Shown here piece by piece: positions 11,741 to 23,040 of a stretch of 64,000 nucleotides of DNA. The position numbers were made by a program, and so were the translations under genes. Every line of letters starts with the position of its first letter. Position 1 is the first letter of the stretch. The notes beneath the pieces were generated by a model, which saw nothing but the letters and a program-made list of their open reading frames with translations, ran no database searches and was not told the origin of the DNA. Origin of the DNA: Adiantum capillus-veneris (Eukaryota > Streptophyta > Polypodiopsida > Polypodiales > Pteridaceae); NCBI GenBank assembly GCA_014529385.2, contig CM043963.1, positions 63,664,469 through 63,728,468 on the forward strand. The letters run 5' to 3'.

Positions 11741-12394
11741 TGTCACAAACTGCTGACGTATCAAGCCACTGAAGATCAGAGCAGACTTGCAGATCCTGGC
11801 CGAGGGGCCTAAATCCTAAGACGAAGCAGCAGCAGCAAAAGAAGAAGTCCTACCAACTTATGTGACCCCGTCCGATGGGGCCAATTAACCTAAAGGCACT
11901 AGAATTAAAGCGGGCCAACACAAGCAAGCCTAGAAGATGATGACGTGGCTGTTGTACGGAACTCCTGCAAAACGCTCTGACATACTGACGTGGCAGATTG
12001 TATGGACAGTCCCGCAATTCACGTGGACAATGCCACGTCGCAGCTGTACGGATTTCCACAAAACGCGCTGACAGCTTTTGGCCAACCGCTTGAGTTTATA
12101 GCTTTTCATGTAGATTGCTTTTCATAGGCCAAGGGCCTTTAGATATGAGCCAAGGGCTCATTCTTTGGCATGCTCCCCATGAGGTGCAGAAGATAAGAGT
12201 ACCGGCGATGTAATGATTTCAAGCAATATAAAAAAATACGGAAAGGGGCGCCAAGGTTTGGGACCAATGCTCTCTTGGGGGGGGGACTCTGCCACTCCCG
12301 TCTTGTGTGTCGTGCGTCTCTTTCAGTTCCGTTGTTTTTTGAAGTGCTTAAAGTTGTTCTTTTCCGTTGGCACGTGGTGCCCGTTCCTGTGACA
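11741..12394 (+). repeat. Solo LTR (chromovirus type) with target duplication CTGCT
   Basis: It begins TGTCACAAACTGCTGACG and ends GTTCCTGTGACA. It is flanked by CTGCT at 11,736-11,740 and 12,395-12,399. It contains the shared LTR motif (about 12,232-12,251, one variant base). On both sides the sequence is element N, so the LTR was inserted into N and its internal part was lost by LTR-LTR recombination. Confidence 0.9.
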
Positions 12395-12399
12395 CTGCT

Positions 12400-13235
12400 A
12401 GATGGCCTTCCATGCCTTTTGGAGTTTTTTTTAAAAAAAAATTTGCTTCAAAAAAGAATCTTGTCTTTGGTGCTTAGAAATTGAGGAACCTTCTTAGCAC
12501 CCTCGGTTACTTCAAATGGGGCCTTCCCCGTGTGTTATTGTAGGCAAATTCCACCAAGGGCAAATACATTTCGCATTAAGTCTTTTGATCCGAAATATAA
12601 GACTTCAATAAATCCAAAATCATTGAATTGGCCATCTCAATTCCCCATTTGCCTACGTGTGGAACGATGACGAGAACTGGAACCGTGTGCCAATGTTCTC
12701 CCAGATTGTCCTCCAAAACAAACTAGTAAACCGGGTATCTTTGTCCGAAAGAATAGACTCAGGCATGCCATGTAGTCGGAAAATCTGTGAGACAAACAGT
12801 TTTGTCAAATGATCGTTCTTAATCGTCTTCTTTACCGGAATGAAGTGAGCGTATTTACTGAATCTATTAATGATTGTCCAAATGCCATCATGCCCACTTT
12901 AAGTTTTGGGAAGATAAAAAATAAAATCCATGGCAATGCTTTCCCAAGGACGGGAGGATACGAGTAAAGGCTATAGAAATCCTGATGCCTTATGCTTGTC
13001 AAACTTGACCTTTTGGCAAATGCGAACAAACTCGTCCGCATCCTTTTTTTTTTGAGCCTCGGCAAGTAAAAGTAACGCTCAACACTCTTCAAGGTGGTAT
13101 CTATGCCATAGTGGCCGGAAAAAGATGGACAATGGCATACCCTCTGATTGCACAAGCCATCAGTACTTAGCATGAGCAGTAGCACCCAGCATAATCTTTT
13201 CCACCGCATGCGAACCGCCTCTAGCCACGTGTGGG
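12400..13235 (-). pseudogene. Element N integrase N-terminal and core region
   Basis: Minus-strand text shows 'CHCPSFSGHYGIDTTLKSVE' and 'RYFYLPRLKK', the integrase zinc-binding start. Core-like text follows down to about 12,480. It aligns with D at 47,150-47,885. Confidence 0.75.
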
Positions 13236-14059
13236 AACCACCTCTTATGGAGCACTTAAATAATAAGTGACTTTTGGCAGCTTTTCCAAATCGTGGGCTG
13301 AAATAAGGGCTGCTTGACCTAGCATGTATCTGGCTATATAAGAAGACGGTAGACCTAGCGCCGGCAGTAGAAGGCAGAGGCGCAGGAAAGGTGCCTCTCA
13401 AGAACCGAGCAGTATCAAGCACCTGGGATATCATCATTTCCAGCGTTTTCCAAGATCAGCTAGCAGCAGCGTTTTCCTTTCCCTCGTCTGCTTTTCCCTC
13501 GGCACCTCGTAGCAGATTCTCCACGGACAGTGATAGCCTCGCCGTGCTCGCAGTCCTCGCAGTGTCTACACCATCGTTTTTAGTTTTAAGCCCTCAGAAC
13601 TGCGAGCGTTTTTAGTTTTCAGCCATCGTCATCCATGACGACGGCAAATTAGCCCACAGCCTGGCCACACTAGCAGATTCCCATCAGCATTTCAAGCGAT
13701 TTCAGATTTCAGCCCTTAGCCTCTACATCGTCGCCACCTGGTCGTTGTCAAGCATCATAGCATTTAGAACCATTGTACAAGACTTTGTGCAATCTAAAGC
13801 AAATACCTCTCTAATAGAGAGGGGCCCCCCTGGAGGGGGGTTTGGGACCCCATTTGGTGTCGTATCCTCTCTCTCTCTCTCTCTCTCTCTACCACTCACA
13901 ACACTTTCTCTCACAGTTTTCACTTGTTTTGGTCATTGCACATTCTCTCACTAAGTTAAGGAAGGCTCTCCCTTCCCTTCAGTAAAAGAAACCTTGAGCA
14001 CCCACTGATCACTCATCGTGAGCTTGCACCATCACTCACTTCCGCTGCACATTACAACA
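13236..14059 (+). repeat. LTR piece H, related to the F/G LTRs
   Basis: The right end (TTCCGCTGCAC...ACA) and the 'ttgtacaagactttgtgcaatc' region correspond to F's LTR end. The body has a TATA-like 'ctatataaga' near 13,336, scattered GCGTTTT words and a CT run near 13,868-13,890. The left end has no clear TG start and is probably truncated. No primer site follows it. Confidence 0.6.
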
Positions 14060-14070
14060 GGCTTGGACAT

Positions 14071-14073
<3 letters not shown>

Positions 14074-14126
<53 letters not shown>
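14074..14126. repeat. (GA)n microsatellite
   Basis: About 53 bases of uninterrupted GA dinucleotide repeat between two LTR pieces. Confidence 0.95.
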
Positions 14127-14129
<3 letters not shown>

Positions 14130-14684
14130 ACACGGCTCGGCGTAGTTCCGTGCCCCAGAGGTATTGACCCCAAGTCTGGTGACCCTTTTGGTATTTCTTT
14201 ATCATTAATCATTGCAAAGTAAAATTCCCGTGGGACCTTTGCTCTCAGACTCTGCGTCCAGATGCTCTGCAGAGTGAGGCCCTAGGGGCTCCTATAAACT
14301 CACCAGGGATGTTCAAAAGCAGAGCCCCAAAAGCATTCAGTTCAAAAGCACTAAACCCAAAAGCATATGCTCTCAAAAGTTAGTGTTGGGGACTCCCAAT
14401 AGCAGCCAGCGTAATTTTCAAAAATCCGTACAGCCTGCTACGTCATTACAATAGCGCAATTTATAAACAATCCGTACAGTCCTTCCACGTCACAATCTAG
14501 CTCGTTTTTCGGAGGTCCGTACAACTTGCTATGTCAGTAGCCTGCACTAGGGTTTTTTTTTCCCCTTTTTTTAATCTCCCCTGGGTCTCATCTGACGGGA
14601 CTCCATAAGTTGGAATAACTTATAAGATCATTTTTTCTGTCAGGGATTGTCTGGGTAGTCATGGCACGTCATCACTTTGTGACA
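14127..14684 (-). repeat. Chromovirus-type LTR, minus strand
   Basis: The minus-strand reading begins TGTCACAAAGTGATGACG at 14,684. It follows the LTR at 49,931 ('gatcttataagttattcc', 'cttatggagtcccgtc') and contains the shared GAAATACC motif near 14,180-14,200. The far end runs into the GA microsatellite, so the end is incomplete or replaced. Probably a solo LTR. Confidence 0.75.
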
Positions 14685-14699
14685 TCACCAAACAAGTTC

Positions 14700-15170
14700 T
14701 CAAACAAAATTCAAAAAAAAAAAGCTAAATCAAACTAAAAAAGCATTCTGGACATCGATTGAGCTCGAAATTCGACAGGGCTTCCATCTTGAGACCTGCA
14801 CCAAAAGTAGGGTTAGATTTCTTCCAAAAGTTTGTAGCCGACCGCAGCATGGTCCATAAACTCTTGAATAGTCGAAACAGGCCTCGACAGACAGTGTTCC
14901 TATGGTGGTGATGGTAGCCCCAAGATATACTGATCACATTGGGCCTCCAAGGTTATCAGTTCCAGAAGAGACACCTATTGCAAGGTGTCCAAAAATTTGA
15001 AGTGGTAATCTGCGAGGGTTTCCCTGGCAAGCATTTCAAGATACCCAACTCTGCTAGAAGCTGCACCTCAAAGGAAGTTTTCAGGAAGCATATAACTTTG
15101 AGCAAAATTTTTCTTGAAAGCTTGCCAAGTCCTTGGAGTGTGTGGTTTGGTAGCTAAAGACATCCACTGC
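14700..15170 (-). pseudogene. Gypsy gag scrap, minus strand
   Basis: Minus-strand text shows 'PRTWQAFKKNFAQSYMLPE' and 'RPVSTIQEFMDHA', which fits the Retrotrans_gag domain. It is not closely similar to the other gag regions in this window. It is short, broken and without LTRs of its own. Confidence 0.5.
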
Positions 15171-15171
15171 T

Positions 15172-15852
15172 GTGTCTAAAGGCTGAAAACTGAAAACGCT
15201 GGTCCTATTGCTGATCCTGTTGCGATGATCTGCAAAAACGCTAGGGTTGTTCTGCAAACCAAAAACGCTAAGGTTGATCTTGGTCCTGCTGTCGCCGGTG
15301 GTTCTGCAAATGCAAAACGCTAGGCTGATGTGCTGTGTCGTGATGATGCCGGAGCTGATCTACTGCGCACAAAACGCCAGGGCTCATCTGATGCAAAAAC
15401 ACTAGGTCCTCAGGTGGCTGAAAACGCTAGGCTGCTGCGGGTGTTGGTCTTGCTGAGAAGTTGCCTGTTGAGCAAGGTGCTCCTGCTGCCTCTTCTGCGA
15501 GAAAGTGCTAGCTCTGGTTTGCTTATATATTATCTTAGCAAAATTGCCCTACCTACTTTCCAACAAAAGTCACTTAAAAATAATAAGTGAAAAATGTCAA
15601 AAATAGGGAAAATAGGTCTATGCACTGTAAAAATGCTACTGATGGGATCTGAATCGTGATGGGAATCTGATGGTCATGCTGTGTGCAACCAGAGGATATG
15701 CATCTAATCTAAGTGACTGGACATGCATGGTCTGCGAACAGACTCACAAAAGTGCCAGATCACTTCCTATTCTAGACGTACTTGATGGAGCTGAACCCTG
15801 ATCATGCTGTAGCTTGTCCACTGACACGTAGGGTTGGATGTGTCACGTGACA
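15172..15852 (-). repeat. G array, LTR-c (partial)
   Basis: The minus-strand reading begins TGTCACGTGACA at 15,852. It is preceded by a purine tract (AAAGGAGGGGA). It runs to 15,172, where it stops at the words 'cagcctttagacac'. LTR-a (27,145) stops at the same point. Contains many AAAACGCT words. Confidence 0.75.
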
Positions 15853-16756
15853 TCCCCTCCTTTTCAAAGTGAGGTACTGGTACCGAATTGTATGGCGTTG
15901 AGGGAGATCGCGAACAACATTGGGAATCCTCAAAAGGACTCTTGCCGGCCACCTCTGATGTGTGTGTCGTGTGGTACTTGAACTTCATAAAGGTTTGCAA
16001 CGCTTGCTTCTTTGGGCCGCGCCGAAAGCGACACAAAGTCGTCTGAGTTTCCTTCCTTGCTTCAACTTCGTCTAGAGTCATGCTTCCTCCTTCTTCAAGA
16101 ATCTCCATGGTTGAAAATTCCTGAAACCACTTCCAACACAAAACCATGAACATACCCATTCCATGTAAAGTGAGTGGAAAAAATATTGTCTTTCTCAAAG
16201 ACTGTGCATGCAATGTAGATGAACAAAGAGACGGAGTGCGAACCCGTTCACCACACACACGCAAACAATGAGATCGAATCTTTCTCTTTTGATCTAATTC
16301 AATCAACTGTGGTAATTCACAACGGAAATGCCCATGCTTGGTGCTCATACTTTCTTGTGCTCTTTCCACAACTGTGTCGTGCCAAGGAAGAGACATGAAA
16401 TGTGACTTTCTTGAATGCATACTTTTCAGCTTTTCATGAAAAATCCGCATACATTTGTGCCTATCATTAGTAAAACGTGCTCAACGTGCAATGTCATGCC
16501 TAGGAAAAGGTATCACATAAGGATGGTGACTAAAATATAGGAAAGCATCACGAATGAAACACTCGTACAATGCGTGCTGACAAATCATTCGAACACATAG
16601 TACATCTTGTAAGGGTTCTTTGGACCTAGGCTCGAGAGCCAAGATCAGTTCTTTGTGACTGATCGAATCTGCAATGAGGTTAGTTTCACTAGAGAAAGTA
16701 TCAACCAACACATCATCCTTGTGAACAATCACATCTTGATCATGCAAATTATCATG
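15853..16756 (-). pseudogene. G array, short internal region with conserved C-terminal block
   Basis: On the minus strand it begins after the primer site with the end of the Asp/His-rich tract. It then carries the unknown C-terminal block also found at 24,631-23,975 and at 21,120-21,775 in F. Landmarks are 'HEKLKSMHSRKSHFMSLPWH', 'STKHGHF', and 'LCRFRRGPKKQALQTFMKFK'. One frame is open for about 227 codons. No known domain was recognised. Confidence 0.6.
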
Positions 16757-16768
16757 CTCTGATACCAA
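16757..16768 (-). other. G array primer-binding site
   Basis: The minus-strand reading is TTGGTATCAGAGC directly after the LTR-b end, complementary to the 3' end of plant initiator-Met tRNA. It shows that LTR-b works as a 5' LTR for the short internal region to its left. Confidence 0.85.
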
Positions 16769-16935
16769 TGTAAGGTGCAGCGTAGTGAATGTTTGAACTT
16801 TGCTCAAGATGAGTGCTCCGATCGGTGCTCAAGGTTCCTTTTTATTCTTATGGAAGGGAGAGCCTTCCGTTCTTTAATGAGAGAGTGCAATGGATATGGA
16901 CATTGTGCGTGAAAGTGTATGAGACTGAGAGATAG

Positions 16936-18179
16936 TGTCATGTGACACATCCCAACCCTATGGGTCCGTGGACAAGCTACACCACAGCAGGGTTCAGTCA
17001 GTTCAGTCAAGTCTAGAGGAGCAGTGATCTGGCACTTTTGTGAGTCGATTCGTAGACCGTGCATGCCCAGTCACTTAGCATAGATGCATATCCTCCGGTT
17101 GCACATAGCATGATCATCGGAATTCCCATCAGAATCCATTAGCATCAGTTAGGGGAATTTTCCAGTGCATTTAGCTTATTTTCCTATTTATTGGGATTTT
17201 CACTTATTATTTTTAAGTGACTTTCCAACAAAAGTAGGTAGGGCAATTTTGCTAAGTTAATATATAAGCAAACCCAAGTTAGCACTAAATGGCAGAAGAG
17301 GCAGCAGGAGCTTCCCGCTCAACAGGCAACTTCTCAGCAATACCCCCCCTCATGACCCCCCGGTGCCATACCTCCCTCATCCCTGGCGTTTTCATCATCA
17401 GTAGCCATCGCCATCATTCCCAAGGGCTTGGCGTTTTCCCCATTACCAGCAGCAGTAGCAAGATTTACTAACGCTAGAGAACCCCTTGCAAACCTCAGCG
17501 ATTTCAGCCCCAAAACCCTAGCGTTTTGGCATTCCAGACCTTCAGCAAATCAGCGTTTTGCCCTCAGTTCAGGCCCTTGAAAAACGCAGCCCATTGTGGC
17601 GATTTTGCAGCAGGTTTTCAGCCATACAAAACGCAGGAGTACATCAGCCCGTCAGCGTTTTCTCAGCGTTTTTTCAGCAGGTACATCAGCCCTTACAAAC
17701 GCATCCAAAAGGGGTACAGATCCTTAGCGTTTTGTCTCCCAGCAGGAGCCCCGACAACCCGATCATTTTCAGCCATGAAATAACAAGAAAACAGTCATTT
17801 CCAGCCACGAAGACAACCCCGAATTCAGCCCTAGAAGATCACAGATTTCAGCCTTAGCCGTCGTCATCACCGGCATAGTCCCATTGCATCAGTCCATTGC
17901 ATTCGCATTGTACACCTTTGTGCAATCAAAGTAGACCACTCTCGTCGACGAGAGTGGGGCCTTCGGAGGAGGGTTTTACAACCTCTCGGTGTCGTATCTC
18001 TTCTCTCTCCTTCTCTCAGTCTCATTCACTTGCACGCACAATCCATTCACTTTGTTCGTGATCATAGCACTCTCCATAAGACGGAAAGCTCTCTCTTTCC
18101 CTAAAAACTAAAAGGAACCTTGAGCGATAAAGATCACTAATCTTGAGAAAATACAACATTCATTCCGCTGCACTTAACA
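16936..18179 (+). repeat. Element F 5' LTR
   Basis: Begins TGTCATGTGACACATCC and ends CCGCTGCACTTAACA. It has a TATA-like 'taatatataag' near 17,263 and a dense set of GCGTTTT/AAAACGC words at 17,390-17,740. The only ORFs in it are low-complexity readings of these words. Confidence 0.95.
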
Positions 18180-18180
18180 T

Positions 18181-18192
18181 TGGTATCAGAGC
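18181..18192 (+). other. Element F primer-binding site
   Basis: TGGTATCAGAGC lies one base after the 5' LTR and is complementary to initiator-Met tRNA. Confidence 0.92.
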
Positions 18193-18616
18193 TTTGGAAG
18201 TGTTCTGCATTACTCAAGGAAAGAACCACAAGAGCCACAAGAATTTTTTTTGCTTGTTGCGGTCGCACGAACCCAAGTTTACTTGGGCGTGGCGATTCCT
18301 AATCGTGTTTTGTTGAAGAGTGACAGGAATCCCAAGAAAGAAGGGCTTGTCCAGCCTCCCTTGTGTCTCTTTTCACTCATTGAGAGCGGACCGTGTACTT
18401 AGCGGCCGGCCAATCGACGTGAGGTGGGAAAAAGCAACCTTGGTGTGAGCGCAAGGCCGCCAAGGGGTGCGCCCGCAGAAAAGGGTAGAACTCGGGTGAA
18501 GAGAAGATCCTTCTCCAACGTGATTTGCAAGCGGAAGAAACCCTCAAGAACCTCAAGAATCTCAAGAACTCAAGACCCAAGTTCCTCGTGAACTTAAGAA
18601 CCAAAGATCCCAGTGC

Positions 18617-20055
18617 ATGGTCGTCACCCGAAGCGGCATGGATACTTCGCATTCAGGTGATGAGCATGAGAGAGGCGACGAAGGATTTTCCCCACCAGGA
18701 GATTTTTTCGATCCTCCCCCTTCGACATCTACGCCCCGAGTTGTCCTCACTCCTATGGAGATGATGGTCAAGTCAATGTTGGACATGATGACACGACAAC
18801 AAGAGACGAATCGAGTTGCCTTGGAACAACTCGCAAGCAAAGTAGATGAACAAGCGGCAAAGAACCATGCACAAGAAGCCAAGGACCGCGAGCGCGAAAA
18901 ACAAAACGACAAACTTGCTGCACAACAAGAAGAACATTGACTTGCTCAGGAACGTGAGCGCCTTGCTCAGGAACATGAGCACATTGCAATTGCCGCAAGA
19001 CAAGAAGACCAGCGACTTGTCCTCGAACGCGAGCGCATTGAACGCAAAGAACGCAAAGCAGAAAGGGACGCCGAGCGAGAAGCTCAAAGGGAGATTCGTC
19101 AACAAGAGTTTATTTCCCAAGTCCTAGCCTCGAAGACCGAATCACCCAAAGATCGTGGGAGTTCGTCAAGTGGCGCAAGCCACGAGGCGGATTCACACAA
19201 TCCAGTCACAGAGAAGTTGACTTTCAGTAAGTATGATGGTAAGATGGATGCTACTGTTATTCATTCTTGGTTGCATCAATTTAATGCTTATTTTGCGAGA
19301 AATAAGAAAACAGGCAATAGCAAAGTTTTGACGGCAGCTATGTACCTTGCTGGTGATGCCATAAATTGGTATCAGGCTTGGCAAGAGGCACAGCTAGCCA
19401 CGCACCTAGAGGCAGCCGACGATCTCACGCCCCTCTCTTTTAGTTGGGCTGATTTCCAAGACAAGCTCAAGGTGCGGTTTATGCCACCTCAGTACCTTGC
19501 ACGACTAAAGGACGATTGGCGAGCTCTCAAGCAAACGGTATGCCAGTTATGTCTTTCTCTAATCGGGTTTTGCAGCTCGGCACTCAATTACGCAAATCGG
19601 ATGCGAAGCACAAGGAGGCATTTCTTTACGGATTGGACGAGTATATCAAGTATGATGTCGAGGTACTCGATCCAATCGATCTCAACAAAGCGGTAGCAAT
19701 TGCTCTCGCCCACGAGATGAAGCACAACAAAGGAAAGCCTAAGGAGAACAAGACTTCCACAAGTACCTCGCAGACTTCTCAGAACCCGTAGAACGGTAAG
19801 AACGGTAAGAATGGTAAGAATGATAACTCTTCTAACCAATCTTCCAATAGTCTCTCATCAAAGAATTCTTCCAATGAATCTAAGGGTAAGGCTAACACAA
19901 TTGCTAAACCTAAGCTTACTCCAGATGAAAAAGTAGCACAAGGAATTGTAGGAGGATACATCACTTCGGAAGAACAAAGCACGTATTCTAAAGAAGGTAG
20001 TTGTTTTCATTGTCACATTAAGGGTCACATAAAAAGAACATGTCCTAAGCTTTAA
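18617..20055 (+). pseudogene. Element F gag with coiled-coil arm and zinc knuckle
   Basis: Starts 'MVVTRSGMDTSHSGDEHERG'. A long Gln/Glu/Arg-rich, probably coiled-coil arm (about 18,770-19,130) follows. Next comes a capsid-type domain (about 19,215-19,560) with 'KYDGKMDATVIHSWLHQFNA' and 'LKVRFMPPQYLARLKDDW'. An Asn/Ser/Lys-rich linker with repeated 'ggtaagaa' units and a CCHC knuckle (CFHCHIKGHIKRTC, about 19,998-20,040) complete it. Few breaks. Confidence 0.85.
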
Positions 20056-20119
20056 TCGAATGAATCTAAAGAACCCACAGCACCGACTACATCTGTCAAT
20101 GCAATAAATGATAATACGA

Positions 20120-20515
20120 TTGTGCCCACAGTTTCTCAGGACCCTCCCATTGATGATTCTCTCATTAAATGTTATGGTCGTACGTCGGGGCACTGTTTTG
20201 TCATTGTTTGACCCAGGTAGTATGCATGATGTGATCAGCCCCTCTCTTGTTGAGAGAGCCCGCCTCGAAGTTAGTTCGAGATCTCCTATCGAGGTCTCTG
20301 GCTTTCGTCCTGGTATGGACGCTCTCATCATGAAGGAGTGCCTTGATGTGTTGTTTGCAATTCAACAGACTGCCTTCACTAGAAGATTTGTTGTTTCTCC
20401 TCTCTCAGGACGTGATATGATTTTAGGTATGAAATAGTTTCGTGAAATCAACCCTCTCGTTGATTGGGAGGTTAGCACTTTAACTCTTAATGCCAAAAGT
20501 GATTCTCCTACTGTC
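20120..20515 (+). pseudogene. Element F aspartic protease
   Basis: The landmark 'LFDPGSMHDVIS' sits where Gypsy proteases have D-S/T-G, and 'PLSGRDMILGM' is the second conserved strand. The same region lies at about 25,081-25,450 on the minus strand in G. Confidence 0.75.
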
Positions 20516-20629
20516 TTTCATGGAGTGGATACTTCTCCTTCTCCATCTCTCATTGCTAATATGCAGGACAAGATTGAACGGATTCGATATAAGGAGACTC
20601 TCTCAGTCTCTTCTTCTCCAAAGAATGAT

Positions 20630-20860
20630 ACACAAGATTTGCATGATTGTGTGAAGCATGATGATGATTTGATTGACCATGATAAGCATGATGATTTGGA
20701 TGACAAAGATAAGCATGATGATTTGAATGATAATGATTTGCATGATCAAGATGTGATTTCTCACAAGCATGATGAATTGCATGATCAAGATGTGATTTCT
20801 CACAAGCATGATGATTTGCATGAAGAAGATGTGATTGTTCTCAAGAATGATGTGTTAGTT
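20630..20860 (+). other. Element F Asp/His-rich repeat tract
   Basis: A frame-conserving run of units such as 'KHDDLHD' and 'LHDQDVISHKHDEL' lies directly after the protease. It is encoded by repeated 'aagcatgatgatttg' words. It is also present at about 24,840-24,975 (minus) and, as a short remainder, at 16,720-16,756. The function is unknown to me; the composition suggests metal binding or a flexible spacer, which is speculation. Confidence 0.7.
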
Positions 20861-21119
20861 GATGCTTTTTCTAGCGAAGCTAATCTCGTTGTAGATTCGA
20901 TCAATCACCAAGAATCGATCTTGGCTTACGAGTCAAGGTCCACAGATCCCCCACAAGAAGATTCGATAGAGCCTGAAGAAGCGATCTTGGCTCTCGAGCC
21001 TTGGTCCAAAGAACCATCACAGGAAGTATTGTGTGTTTGCATGATTGATACGCACGCATTGTTCGAATGTTTCATTAGTGAAGGTTTCCTGTATAATTGT
21101 ATTTTAGTCAGCATCGTTA

Positions 21120-21775
21120 TGTGATCCCTTTTCCTAGGCATGACATATTGTATGTTGAGCACGTTTCTCTCATGGATGAGCACGAATGTATGCGGATTGT
21201 TCATGAAAGTTGAAAAGTTTGTATGTCAGGAAGTCACATTCCATGTCTCTTCCTTGGCATGACATAGTTTCTGAAGGAGCACATGATAGTGTGAGCACCA
21301 AGCATGGGCATTTCCATTGTGAATTGCCACAGTTGATTGATTTCGATCAAACAGAAAAGATTCGACCTCATTGTTTGCATGTGTTTGATGAACGGTTTGT
21401 CACTCCGTCTCTATGTTCATCTACATTGCAGACATAGTCTTTAGAGAAGACAATATTTCTTTCCTTCACTTTACATGGAATGGGTATGTTCATGGTTTTG
21501 TGTTGGAGCTGGTTTCAGGAATTTTCAGCCATGGAGATTCTTGGAGACGAAAGAAGCAGAACCTAGACGAAGTTGAAGCAAGGAAAGAGATTCAGAAGAT
21601 TTTGAGTCGCTTTCCGCGCGGCCCATAGAAGCAATCGTGCAGACCTTTATGAAATTCAAGTACCGCTCGATCCACACAGCAGAGTGGGCCGGCGAAGAGT
21701 GCCTTCCAGGATTCCGGATGCTGTTGGCGATCTCTCTCGACGCCATTCAGTTCGGTACCAGTACCTCACTTTGAA
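21120..21775 (+). pseudogene. Element F unknown C-terminal block
   Basis: Homologous to the blocks at 15,853-16,650 and 23,975-24,631. Landmarks include 'HGHFHCELPQLIDFDQ', 'CSSTLQT', and 'EARKEIQKILSRFPRGP'. It ends just before the purine tract (AAAAGGAGGGGA) at 21,773-21,784. No match to RT, integrase or a clear chromodomain was seen. Confidence 0.6.
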
Positions 21776-21785
21776 AAGGAGGGGA

Positions 21786-23040
21786 TGTCACGTGACACAT
21801 CCCAACCCTATGTGTCCGTGGACAAGCTACACCACAGTAGGGTTCAGTCAGTTCAGTCAAGTCTAGATTAGCAGTGATCTGGCACTTTTGTGAGTCTATT
21901 CGTAGACCGTGCATGCCCAGCCACTTAGCATAGATGCATATCCTCCGGTTGCACACAGCATGATCATCGGAATTCCCATTAGAATCCATTAGCATCAGTT
22001 AGGGGAATTTTCCAGTGCATTTAGCCTATTTTCCTATTTATTGGGATTTTCACTTATTATTTTTAAGTGACTTTCCAACAAAAGTAGGTAGGGCAATTTT
22101 GCTCAGTTAATATATAACAAACCCAAGTTAGCACTAAATGGCAGAAGAGGCAGCAGGAGCTTCCTGCTCAACAGGCAACTTCTCAGCAGTACCCCCCCTC
22201 ATGACCCCCCGGCGCCATACCTTCCTCATCCCTGGCGTTTTCATCATCAGTAGCCATCGCCATCATTCCCAAGGGCTTGGCGTTTTCCTCATTACCAGCA
22301 GCAGTAGCAGGATTTACTAACGCTAAAGAACCCCTTGCAAACCTCAGCGATTTCAGCTCCAAAACCCTAGCGTTTTGGCATTCCAGACCTTCAGCAAATC
22401 AGCGTTTTCCCCTCAGTTCAGGCCCTTGAAAAACGCAGCCCATTGTGGCGATTTTGCAGCAGGTTTGCAGCCATACAAAGCGCAGCAGTACATCAGCCCA
22501 TCAGCGTTTTCTCAGCGTTTTTTCAGCAGGTACATCAGCCCTTACAAACGCAGCCAAAAGGGGTACAGATCCTTAGCGTTTTCTCCCACAGCAGGAGCCC
22601 CGACAACCCGATAATTTTCAGCCATGAAACAACAAGAAAACAGTCATTTCCAGCCACGAAGACAACCCCGAATTCAGCCCTAGAAGATCACAGATTTCAG
22701 CCTTAGCCGTCGTCATCACCGTCGTCGTCACCGGCATAGTCCCATTGCATCAGTCCATTGCATTCGCATTGTACACCTTTGTGCAATCAAAGTAGACCAC
22801 TCTCGCCGACGAGAGTGGGGCCTTCGGAGGAGGGTTTTACAACCTCTCGGTGTCGTATCTCTTCTCTCTCCTTCTCTCAATCTCATTCACTTGCACGCAC
22901 AATCCATTCACTTTGTTCGTGATCATAGCACTCTCCATAAGACGGAAAGCTCTCTCTTTCCCTAAGAACTAAAAGGAACCTTGAGCGATAAAGATCACTA
23001 ATCTTGAGAAAATACAACATTCATTCCGCTGCACCTAACA
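21786..23040 (+). repeat. Element F 3' LTR
   Basis: Begins TGTCACGTGACACATCC and ends CCGCTGCACCTAACA, followed by the GATAG duplication. It differs from the 5' LTR at roughly 35 positions by my count, plus a few small indels. Confidence 0.95.

Larger units (their letters stand above)
10318..13235 (-). mobile_element. Element N: minus-strand chromovirus fragment
   Basis: Read on the minus strand, it runs from integrase (13,235-12,400), through a gag segment (about 11,735-10,900), into integrase C-terminus and chromodomain (about 10,870-10,330). The same unusual order is present in element D at 47,000-49,345. A solo LTR sits inside it. Neither end has an LTR, so it is a fragment bounded by B on the left and an LTR piece on the right. 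Broken, with several disruptions. Confidence 0.8.
16936..23040 (+). mobile_element. Element F: gag-protease-only LTR element, young
   Basis: It has two full-length LTRs (1,244 and 1,255 bp), which I estimate by eye to be about 97% alike. It has an initiator-Met primer site, a purine tract before the 3' LTR, and a perfect 5-bp target duplication GATAG (16,931-16,935 and 23,041-23,045). The 3.6-kb interior carries gag, a zinc knuckle, an aspartic protease, an Asp/His-rich tract and an unknown C-terminal block. I see no RT, RNase H or integrase. It resembles the TR-GAG type of non-autonomous LTR element. The coding part has a handful of breaks. Confidence 0.9.

Noticed and set aside
17526-17857. 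Open frames in F's 5' LTR, repeated at 22,375-22,706 in the 3' LTR
   Set aside because: They are readings of repeated GCGTTTT words inside an LTR, present twice only because the LTR is.
18181-18192. tRNA-like matches at primer-binding sites (also 34,225 and 43,298)
   Set aside because: Only the short complement of a tRNA 3' end is present; these are not tRNA genes.
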